DNA of 64,000 bases. It comes from Bacillota bacterium (lineage in GTDB: Bacteria; Bacillota; Clostridia; Acetivibrionales; DSM-1351). The DNA lies in assembly GCA_023426005.1 (NCBI GenBank), contig JAFABO010000097.1, positions 1 through 64,000 on the forward strand. Direction: 5' to 3'. The position numbers and the translations under genes are program-made. The notes beneath the pieces are model-generated. The model was not told where the DNA came from. It did not search any database and was given only the letters and a program-made list of their open reading frames with translations. Positions 17,350-24,345 of this stretch are shown here, in pieces (the stretch's first letter is position 1; each line of letters opens with the position of its first letter).

Positions 17350-18459
17350 ATGCGGCATATTTATATTACAGCGCAAAGTTGTGTTGCGGGGATGCTTTTG
17401 ACAGAAGATATTTGTACTGAAGCAGGTGCCTGTCTGATTCCAAAAGGCACATATATTACCGAGGCCCTGGAGAAAAAGGTCAAACGGTTCAGGTTGAAAC
17501 CTATCCAGGTCGAAATTTATGATGATAATATTGTTGTAGAGGAGATAAGCGGCTTCGAAAAAGATATTAAGAAAAGAGAAATGTCGGAAGAACTCGCACA
17601 GTCTTATACAGAGGCCAAGCAGGAAGTAAAGGAAGTTCTGGACACCATTAATTCAGGAAAAAGTCTGGACAGCAGAAATGTGGATCATGCATTGGTTAAT
17701 ATAAGGAAAAATGTACACGATTCCTTTGACGTTCTGAAATGTATCGATTCAATCCGTACGGTTGACGAATATACATATGCCCATTGCGTAAATGTTTCTC
17801 TATTAGCCATGACTCTGGCAAAGTGGCTTGGCTGTGATGCCAAAGCGGTGGAGGAGATTGCCAAGGCCGGTCTGCTCCATGATGTAGGGAAAGCAAAGGT
17901 TGACACAAATATTCTGAATAAAAAAGGCAGTCTGCTGCCCGAAGAGCTGGAAGAAATACAGAATCATACAACCTACGGGTACCGGATGGTAGAAAATATG
18001 TATGATATCAGCAAAGGGATTAAAATGGCTGTACTCATGCACCATGAGCGGACCGACGGCTCAGGATATCCGCTGGGGGCCAAGGGTGACCAGATTCATC
18101 AATACGCGAGGGTGCTGGCCATAGCGGATGTATATGATGCCATGACCTCGGACAAGGTTTATTCAAAGAGAAAATCGGTATTTGAAGTATTGAAATATAT
18201 GCAGGATGAGCTGGCCAATCAATTGGACAGGATCATGCTGAAAGTGTTTATCGAAAGGATCGTATGCCATTACATAGGGGATTATGTGATGCTGAACACA
18301 GGTGAGATCGGGGAATTGATGCATGTAAACCCGCTGAATCCGCTGAAACCCATAGTAAAGGTTCAGAATGTCTTTGTGGATCTTACATATGAAAAGGATG
18401 TGGAATTGAGTGAGTTATTGTGGGATTACAGTAAGTACATGTATACAGATCCGCGTTAG
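17350..18459 (+). CDS. HD-GYP domain protein, putative c-di-GMP phosphodiesterase
   Basis: This 369-residue cytoplasmic protein has an N-terminal DUF3391-like region to about residue 130. The HD-GYP domain follows (HCVNVS, LLHDVGKAK with His177-Asp178, and MHHERTDGSGYP with His231-His232 and the GYP signature). Such domains hydrolyse cyclic di-GMP. All metal-binding residues of the core are present, so activity is expected. A final 90 residues after the core form a beta-rich tail (GDYVMLNTGEIGELMHV) common in clostridial members. Start ATG follows TTGGAGG. It stands alone with no linked diguanylate cyclase gene in this window. Confidence 0.92.
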   Translation: MRHIYITAQSCVAGMLLTEDICTEAGACLIPKGTYITEALEKKVKRFRLKPIQVEIYDDNIVVEEISGFEKDIKKREMSEELAQSYTEAKQEVKEVLDTINSGKSLDSRNVDHALVNIRKNVHDSFDVLKCIDSIRTVDEYTYAHCVNVSLLAMTLAKWLGCDAKAVEEIAKAGLLHDVGKAKVDTNILNKKGSLLPEELEEIQNHTTYGYRMVENMYDISKGIKMAVLMHHERTDGSGYPLGAKGDQIHQYARVLAIADVYDAMTSDKVYSKRKSVFEVLKYMQDELANQLDRIMLKVFIERIVCHYIGDYVMLNTGEIGELMHVNPLNPLKPIVKVQNVFVDLTYEKDVELSELLWDYSKYMYTDPR

Positions 18460-18556
18460 ATTTTATTTTATAAAGCTGATATAGGCTGTCTGATATAGGC
18501 GCTGAAATCATACATAGCTAAGACTGCAATATCCGGTAGAGGAATTGCGGTTTTAG

Positions 18557-18730
18557 CTATTTGATTTTTTTCATAAAATCCATACTCAGGGCTTCATCCT
18601 GAAGCTCCAGGTCTGTTTTATTAATTGCAGAGATGTTCGGATTTATTCCCAGAATGTCTCTGCCAAGTACATTGGTTGATATAGGTCTTTCAATATCATT
18701 TACTTTATTTGTTTTTTTGTAGGGAGGCAT
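18557..18730 (-). CDS. Small hypothetical protein (57 aa)
   Basis: The minus strand encodes 57 residues (MPPYKKTNKVNDIERPISTN... ending FMKKIK) behind an AAGGAAGG ribosome binding site about 10 bases upstream. No family is recognised. The peptide is hydrophilic with no signal or membrane segment. Its credibility comes from a second, diverged copy of its C-terminal third at 30909-30955. There most changes keep a similar peptide (LELQDEALSMDFMKKIK against LELQGESLSMDFMKKIK). That right-hand copy has lost the first two-thirds through a 143-base deletion. It faces the HD-GYP gene convergently. Confidence 0.5.
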   Translation of the reverse strand: MPPYKKTNKVNDIERPISTNVLGRDILGINPNISAINKTDLELQDEALSMDFMKKIK

Positions 18731-18828
18731 TTTGCCAGTTCCTTCCTTTCCGGTTGATAATTCATTAATATTATGCGTCTAATTTACCTTGATGATACAA
18801 TAAACATAAAAAAAGAATTTAAATCCGG
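18564..18828. repeat. Left copy of island-flanking duplication
   Basis: Segments 18564-18610 and 18754-18828 match 30909-30955 and 30956-31030 base for base in length, with 3 and 4 mismatches respectively (44/47 and 71/75). The 143 bases between them are missing from the right copy. The segment covers the small minus-strand gene and what, in the right copy, is the leader of trmK. It ends at CCGG exactly where the transposase remnant begins. Confidence 0.8.
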
Positions 18829-19096
18829 TAAAACTTTTAAAGGATAAATTTGTTTCAATGAAGTGATATGCGATAGGAATAGCATTGTTGTCTGTAAAGA
18901 GTCCCATTTGGACAATTGGGTTGGGCCTGTGCTCTTTTGAAACTCCCTTTGTTTTGAAATCGTCCATACTATCTGTTTCAAAGTAGAAGTTTGTTACATC
19001 GTAATAGACAAGGCTTGTATCACGTCCGTCAAGGTAGCCAAGTTTCTGTATAATAACAGGTTCTTGAGTGACCTTTGTGTTTATCATGGTAGCCAT
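18829..19096 (-). pseudogene. IS1634-type transposase remnant
   Basis: The minus strand keeps about 85 codons of an IS1634/IS4-superfamily transposase core (LVYYDVTNFYFETD, KGVSKEHRPNPIVQMGLF, PIAYHFIETN). Asp in YDVTN belongs to the DDE catalytic set. Both the N-terminal half and everything after PIAYHFIETNLSF are missing. The break coincides with the end of the left flanking repeat at 18828. It is non-functional but marks an ancient insertion-sequence event at the island edge. Confidence 0.85.
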
Positions 19097-19191
19097 CTGC
19101 TATTGACAAATATATGCGACCATCTGTTTGTTTTTCTTTAAATACATAATTAGCTTCAATTCATATAATACTAATATTAAAAATATATTGC

Positions 19192-19242
19192 ATTAATTAG
19201 TGTCATATGATATTATATTAATGTCATATGACACTAATTAAT
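19192..19242. promoter_or_regulatory. Long perfect operator dyad upstream of the SorC-type regulator
   Basis: Two 19-base arms (19192-19210 and 19224-19242) are exact reverse complements with a 13-base spacer. Each arm itself contains the palindrome TCATATGA. The dyad ends two bases before the AGAAAGGTG ribosome binding site of the regulator, which suggests autorepression by a tetrameric regulator. Confidence 0.75.
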
Positions 19243-19256
19243 AAGAAAGGTGAAAT

Positions 19257-20213
19257 ATGGATAATAAAGAAAAAGTAAATTTACTTGTGAATATAAGCAA
19301 GCTTTATTTTGAAAATGACTACAGCCAGCAGATGATAGCAAAAAAATTTAATATTTCGAGAACCTATGTATCGAAACTTATTAATGAAGCAAAAGTCAGA
19401 GGAATTGTAGAAGTAAAAATTTATGATCCATATAAATCCGAGACTCAGATAGAAATGAGTCTGAAAGAGAAATTTAACCTACTTAAAGCTATTGTAGTAC
19501 CAAGCATTAACAGCGAATTGGATTTATTTAATAGAGTGGGAAAGGCTGCCGGAAATTATCTTGATACAATAATTAAAGATAACGATATTATCGGAGTTGC
19601 TTGGGGTTCCACACTTTATGCATTTTCAAATCAGATCATAAAAAGGGATGATTTAAAGAATATTACAGTTGTTCAGCTTTGTGGCGGTATTAGCAATATT
19701 GAACTAAATATTTATGCAAATGAGATCCCAAAGAATATTGCAGATGCGTATAAGGGCATTCCATACATACTTCCACTGCCTGCAGTTCTGGATTATATCA
19801 AGGTTAAGGATGCTGTAATTAAGGATAAAAATATCAGCGGTGTTCTAGGGTTGGCAAACAGGTCAAACATTGCAATTTTTACAATGGGCCCGTTTGGTTA
19901 TGAGGGTGCCTTGATGAGGGCGGGATATATCGACAGAAATGATGTTGATACCTTGATAGCTAAAGGTGCTGTTGGAGATATTTGTACTCATATTATAAAT
20001 GAAAGTGGAGATATTTGTGATGAAAGCCTTGATAAACGCACGATAGCTGTTGAATTATGTGAACTAAAGAAAAAAGAATACAGGATTGGAATTGCCGTTG
20101 GCAAGAACAGAATCAAATGTATTTATGCCGCACTAAAAGCAGGCTATTCGAATGTACTTGTTACCGATGAAGAAACTGCCTCGGAACTTTTAAATCTTCA
20201 TAATAATATATGA
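19257..20213 (+). CDS. SorC/DeoR-family sugar-responsive transcriptional regulator
   Basis: This 318-residue regulator has an N-terminal helix-turn-helix at about 18-45 (YSQQMIAKKFNISRTYVSKL). A SorC-type sugar-phosphate-binding domain follows from about 60 to the end (GVAWGSTLYAFSN, NRVGKAAGNYL, IAIFTMGPFGY, and the C-terminal RIGIAVGKNRIKCIYAALKAG). The family binds phosphorylated sugars or polyols and usually controls the adjacent catabolic operon as a tetramer. Start ATG 19257 follows AAGG. It is the first gene of the island, lies directly behind the long dyad, and presumably governs the transporter and glycosidase genes downstream. Confidence 0.88.
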   Translation: MDNKEKVNLLVNISKLYFENDYSQQMIAKKFNISRTYVSKLINEAKVRGIVEVKIYDPYKSETQIEMSLKEKFNLLKAIVVPSINSELDLFNRVGKAAGNYLDTIIKDNDIIGVAWGSTLYAFSNQIIKRDDLKNITVVQLCGGISNIELNIYANEIPKNIADAYKGIPYILPLPAVLDYIKVKDAVIKDKNISGVLGLANRSNIAIFTMGPFGYEGALMRAGYIDRNDVDTLIAKGAVGDICTHIINESGDICDESLDKRTIAVELCELKKKEYRIGIAVGKNRIKCIYAALKAGYSNVLVTDEETASELLNLHNNI

Positions 20214-20511
20214 GCTTATTATTATAGTTACATAATAAAATAACTTAAGATATTTTTTCAACTCTATTGAAAGTAAATAAGGAGGTGATGTAAACTATTG
20301 ACTTTGGAAGTATGTTAATCAAAGTAAGGTTGACTTATCCTATTGACATTTCTTACAGGAAGTACTCTATCTATGCAAGTTGTCTTCAAGTTGTTCTTTA
20401 AATTTTCAAATTTTTTTACTCAAAATGTCCGGTTTATACTACATCTTTGTTACCAGCACAATTCCACAAAAAGAAGTAAGTGAAATCATTTATTTTTAGG
20501 AGGAAGTTGTT
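20214..20511. other. Leader region between regulator and importer
   Basis: No gene is visible. TTGACA at 20343-20348 may be the -35 element of the importer promoter, but the -10 hexamer is weak. At 20279-20290 there is an almost full anti-16S match (AAGGAGGTGAT) that runs into ATG-TAA. No credible reading frame follows it, so it may be a relic of a lost gene start. Confidence 0.35.
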
Positions 20512-21882
20512 ATGGAAATATTCAAAAAAAGCTTATGCTTAGCTGTAGTAGTTTTAATGGTAATAACCATGGGGGCTTGTGGCTCTCAGGCAACATCGGA
20601 AGGTATTAATTCATCTGCGGTGGCATCAACTGCTTCTGACAGTACAAAACAGGATGAGGACGTTACTTTAAATGTAGACTTTATGTTTAACATGTCTAGC
20701 GGTACAACAGATGCAAAAGGTATTGCAGTTGGAAAGGCACTGGAACGTTTGAAGGCTGATCATCCTAATATAACAGTAGAAATGAATACTGTTTCCCATG
20801 ATGATTACCAGACAGCGATGATGACAGCTGCTGCTTCAAACTCTTTACCTGATGTATTCAACATCAAAGGCTCCTGGCTCAAAAACTTTGTTACCAATAA
20901 GCAAGTTGGTTCATTAGATGAATATTTTAAAAATAATCCAGACTGGAAAGAGCAATTTATTCCAGATGCATTCAATGACGTTACATATGAAGGTTCAATA
21001 TATGGTGCACCTTTCCAGATGTTAACCTGCGGCAATATTTTCTATAATAAGGAAATTTTTGCTAAAGCCGGTTATGCTGAATTTCCAAAGACCTGGGATG
21101 CATACATTGATTGCTTGAAAAAGATAAAGGATCTGGGATATATTCCTATTTCCATGGGTAATAAAGGACTCTGGGTAGCTAATTCATGTTATTTCGGCAC
21201 ATTGGCAGACCGTGCAGCTACTGATTCATGGTTTAAGGGTATAATGGCAAATAGTGGAGCAAAATTCACTGATCCTGATATCCTTGTTGCTGTAGAAAAG
21301 TTCCAGGAATTAGAAAAAAATGGAGTTTTCAATACTGATATGAACAGTATAGACAATTCTCAGCAGCGTACAGCATACTATAATGGAAAAGCAGCAAGCT
21401 TCTTTGAAGGGAACTGGGCAATATCTGATATGATAGTTAATTGTCCAAAAGAAGTTCTTGATAATACCGGAATTGCACTTCTTCCGACTATACCCGGAAG
21501 CAAGGGAGCTGCAGATCGTGTTGCCGGTGGTTCTGCTTGGGGAAATGCTTATTCGGCGAGTCTTGAAGGTGCAAAGAAGGATGCAGCAATATTGTTCTTA
21601 AAATATACTACAGATAATACTTATGGAAAAGATCTACTTGATGCAGGAGATTTCCCGGGTGTTAAAGTTCCAGATTATGATCTCAGTAAATTAAATCCTT
21701 TTGTTAAAAAATATTATGACTTAAGAAATACTTGGACAATGGCTCCTCAATTGGACTGTCAGTTTGATACCGGTGTAATTGATGCAATGAATGTGGGTTT
21801 CCAAGACTTATTGACAAACCATATTACACCAAAGCAATGGGGAGAAAGTGTACAGGCCGAATATGAAAGGTCTGTAAACTAG
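20512..21882 (+). CDS. Lipoprotein sugar-binding protein, family 1
   Basis: This 456-residue extracellular binding lipoprotein belongs to solute-binding family 1 (maltose/multiple-sugar type). It is shorter and different from the LplA-type proteins of loci 1 and 3. The signal peptide ends MGAC with Cys23, followed by a Ser/Thr-rich linker. AASNSLPDVFNIKGSW and AASFFEGNWAISDMI are typical ligand-lobe motifs. AGGAGGAAG precedes ATG 20512. A strong hairpin at 21924-21955 separates it from the permease genes and could raise the binding-protein to permease ratio by mRNA stabilisation or partial termination. Confidence 0.92.
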   Translation: MEIFKKSLCLAVVVLMVITMGACGSQATSEGINSSAVASTASDSTKQDEDVTLNVDFMFNMSSGTTDAKGIAVGKALERLKADHPNITVEMNTVSHDDYQTAMMTAAASNSLPDVFNIKGSWLKNFVTNKQVGSLDEYFKNNPDWKEQFIPDAFNDVTYEGSIYGAPFQMLTCGNIFYNKEIFAKAGYAEFPKTWDAYIDCLKKIKDLGYIPISMGNKGLWVANSCYFGTLADRAATDSWFKGIMANSGAKFTDPDILVAVEKFQELEKNGVFNTDMNSIDNSQQRTAYYNGKAASFFEGNWAISDMIVNCPKEVLDNTGIALLPTIPGSKGAADRVAGGSAWGNAYSASLEGAKKDAAILFLKYTTDNTYGKDLLDAGDFPGVKVPDYDLSKLNPFVKKYYDLRNTWTMAPQLDCQFDTGVIDAMNVGFQDLLTNHITPKQWGESVQAEYERSVN

Positions 21883-21923
21883 TATTTTAGATTGTTCAAA
21901 TATTTAATAGTATAAAACCGGCA

Positions 21924-21955
21924 TTAAGACAGCCGGGGTGACTCGGCTGTCTTAA
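21924..21955 (+). promoter_or_regulatory. Intercistronic hairpin after binding-protein gene
   Basis: TTAAGACAGCCG pairs perfectly with CGGCTGTCTTAA around an eight-base loop. There is no T-run, so it is more likely a 3' mRNA stabiliser or partial attenuator than a full terminator. That is the usual arrangement behind highly expressed binding-protein genes. Confidence 0.6.
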
Positions 21956-22006
21956 ATATTAAATATAATTTCTATATGATATTTTATAATGAAAGGAGGG
22001 GACAAC

Positions 22007-22900
22007 TTGAAACGTGACTTTTCAAAACCAAAAAGTTGGATGTTGTACTCCTATCTTGCACCAAGTGTATTGCTTTTTATATTCTTTTCAATTGTTCCAT
22101 TGGCGATGGCTGTATACTACTCTTTTTTCAACTGGACCGGAGGGCCTACGAAGAAGTTGGTTGGTTTTCACAACTATCTTATGCTAATTAAGGATAATAC
22201 TTTTTGGAAAGCATGTCTAAATAATGTTTTTATAGCATCATCTTGTGTAATTTTTCAGTTGGGAATTGCATTTATAATATCTGCTCTTCTTTGCTCAAAG
22301 CTTTTGAAATTAAAGGAATTTCACAGAGCAGTTATATTCTTCCCTGTAGTATTGTCAGCTGTAGTTGTAGGTTTCCTGTTTCGCATGATATATAGCAGTG
22401 ATAGCGGATTATTGAACTTTGTTTTGAGAAATTTAGGATTGTCTTCTTTAATTCAACCCTGGCTGGATAACCCTAAAATTGCCTTGATTTACGTAACAAT
22501 ACCTATTGTATGGCAATGGATAGGTATGTATGTAGTTATTTATATGACATCAATAAAGAGTATTCCTAATGAAATATATGAAAGTGGTGCAATTGATGGT
22601 GCATCTGGATTTCGTCAGGCAATTTATATAACCTTTCCAATGATAGTGGATACTATAAAGGTATCTGTGGTTCTTGCTATTTCAGGTTCAATGAAGATTT
22701 TCGAACATATTTATGTAATGACCGGCGGCGGTCCGGGAACATCCACAATGGTTATGGCACAATATTCATATAAAAGTTCCTTCATTATGAACAAGATGGG
22801 CTATGGTTCAACAATTGCAGTAGGAATTTTAGTAATAAGTTTAAGCTGTATACTCATAAGTCAATTACTGTTTGATAGGGGGAAGAGACGTTATGAATAA
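22007..22900 (+). CDS. ABC sugar permease, LacF/UgpA type
   Basis: This 297-residue, six-helix membrane permease is the first of the pair. YLAPSVLLFIFFSIVPLAMAVYYSF is the usual first helix, and the EAA loop is YESGAIDGASGFRQAIYITF. I place the start at TTG 22007 because AAAGGAGGGG lies directly upstream of it and inside the alternative frame beginning ATG 21989. It overlaps the next permease by 8 bases, which signals tight coupling. No ATPase gene accompanies the pair. Confidence 0.9.
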   Translation: MKRDFSKPKSWMLYSYLAPSVLLFIFFSIVPLAMAVYYSFFNWTGGPTKKLVGFHNYLMLIKDNTFWKACLNNVFIASSCVIFQLGIAFIISALLCSKLLKLKEFHRAVIFFPVVLSAVVVGFLFRMIYSSDSGLLNFVLRNLGLSSLIQPWLDNPKIALIYVTIPIVWQWIGMYVVIYMTSIKSIPNEIYESGAIDGASGFRQAIYITFPMIVDTIKVSVVLAISGSMKIFEHIYVMTGGGPGTSTMVMAQYSYKSSFIMNKMGYGSTIAVGILVISLSCILISQLLFDRGKRRYE

Positions 22901-23744
22901 AAAAAGAGGTATAATCGGAAATATATCGCATTTTTTACTGGCAGCAGTAATCAATGTTCCAGTTATGCTATTGACCCTGTTTTGCCTGTTCCCTGTGATC
23001 TGGATGCTATATTCGTCTTTAAAAACAGAACGAGAGTTTGCACTGAGTATTATTGCGTTTCCAAAAACGTTTCAAATACAGAATTATTTCAATGCCATCA
23101 AAGTAGGCCAAATGAACATTTGTTTTTTAAATAGTGTTAGGGCAAGCGTCTTGACAGTAATAATCATATTGGTATTGGGTTTTGTTACAGGCCTTATTTT
23201 TGGAAGATATGAGTTTAAATTTAAAAAACCTTTATACCTGATGTTTTTGTCCGGTATGCTCATACCGGTATATAGTCTTTTAGTTCCGGTATTCATTGAG
23301 ATGAAGAGCTTGAGATTAAATGATAATATATATGCGATTTCATTGATTTATGCGGCATGTGGTCTTCCCTTGGCAATATTTCTGATAACCAGCTATGTTT
23401 CAACAATTCCAAAAGAAATTGAAGAAGCTGCAATAATTGATGGGGCAAATTTCAATGCTATAATCTTTAAAATAATGATGCCTATTTGTTTACCTATACT
23501 TGGGACTGTTCTGATTCTCTCATTTTTGAATGCATGGAATGAGTTCCCGTTCGCATTGGTACTTCTGGGTAAAAGTACAAAGACAATACCTATCGGACTT
23601 ACATATTTTACTGGAATGTATAGTGTAAAGTATACGCAGCTAATGGCAGGACTGAGTATTGCAACATTACCGGTCGTTATAATTTATTTTATCTGCTACA
23701 AAAAGATAATAGCAGGCATGGTAGCAGGTTCAGTTAAGGGCTAA
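22893..23744 (+). CDS. ABC sugar permease, LacG/UgpE type
   Basis: This 283-residue partner permease has a first helix near 13-40 (FLLAAVINVPVMLLTLFCLFP), the EAA loop EEAAIIDGANFNAIIFKIMM, and the terminal AGMVAGSVKG of the family. ATG 22893 follows AGGGGGAAGAG. The earlier TTG at 22872 would include that site in the coding region and is rejected. It follows translationally from the LacF-type gene and is 45 bases from the isomerase gene, so importer and catabolic genes form one operon. Confidence 0.9.
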   Translation: MNKKRGIIGNISHFLLAAVINVPVMLLTLFCLFPVIWMLYSSLKTEREFALSIIAFPKTFQIQNYFNAIKVGQMNICFLNSVRASVLTVIIILVLGFVTGLIFGRYEFKFKKPLYLMFLSGMLIPVYSLLVPVFIEMKSLRLNDNIYAISLIYAACGLPLAIFLITSYVSTIPKEIEEAAIIDGANFNAIIFKIMMPICLPILGTVLILSFLNAWNEFPFALVLLGKSTKTIPIGLTYFTGMYSVKYTQLMAGLSIATLPVVIIYFICYKKIIAGMVAGSVKG

Positions 23745-23789
23745 TAGCTTAATAAAATAAAATTAATTTATATTTAAGGGGGTTCTATT

Positions 23790-24335
23790 ATGTTAACAGA
23801 AAAACAAATTCTGAATGCAAGGCTTTGGTCTCGTGAAAAGATGAAGGAAGCAGGTATGGTACTCAGGGATGATGAACTTGAAAAGATTGAAATAGCTGAT
23901 TTCAATCTTGAGGATTTGGACAATGTAGGACTTTATATGATGGTTTATGTCAATACCAGCAGAGTTTGTGCCAAAGAACTCATTATGAGCCCGAAACAGA
24001 CTTGTCCTGAGCATTATCACCCTGATGTTGATGGTACACCTGGTAAAGAAGAAACTTTCCGCTGCCGTTGGGGTAAGGTTTATCTGTATGTACCCGGAGA
24101 AAAGACATTAAACCCTAAATGTAAGCCCCCAGTTGGAAAAGAAAAATATTATACAAGCATGCATGAAATAGAGTTGAACCCCGGTGATCAATATACAATG
24201 ATGCCAGGTACTCCTCATTGGTTCCAGGCAGGCGAAAAGGGCGCAATTGTATCTGAATTCTCTACACAAAGCAGAGACAAATACGACGTCTTCACAGATC
24301 CTGATATTACCAGACTAACTATAATAAAAGAGTGA
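23790..24335 (+). CDS. D-lyxose/D-mannose ketol-isomerase (cupin)
   Basis: This 181-residue cupin resembles the D-lyxose isomerase family, which interconverts D-lyxose and D-xylulose and, in several members, D-mannose and D-fructose. The metal site is visible as His75 and His77 (CPEHYHPDVDG), Glu88 (GKEETFRCRWG) and His143 (PGTPHWFQAG). The length is standard. AAGGGGG precedes ATG 23790. It is placed directly before a beta-mannosidase, so a cytoplasmic route from beta-mannoside through mannose to fructose is the natural reading (inference). Assay would be needed to separate lyxose from mannose preference. Confidence 0.85.
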   Translation: MLTEKQILNARLWSREKMKEAGMVLRDDELEKIEIADFNLEDLDNVGLYMMVYVNTSRVCAKELIMSPKQTCPEHYHPDVDGTPGKEETFRCRWGKVYLYVPGEKTLNPKCKPPVGKEKYYTSMHEIELNPGDQYTMMPGTPHWFQAGEKGAIVSEFSTQSRDKYDVFTDPDITRLTIIKE

Positions 24336-24345
24336 GGTGATTTTT

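Noticed and set aside
18829..19096. Functional insertion sequence
   Set aside because: Only about 85 codons of the transposase remain and no terminal inverted repeats are visible.
20279..20290. Start-stop uORF (ATG-TAA) behind a near-perfect Shine-Dalgarno
   Set aside because: The ATG is only two bases from GGAGG, too close for initiation, and no leader peptide of useful length follows.
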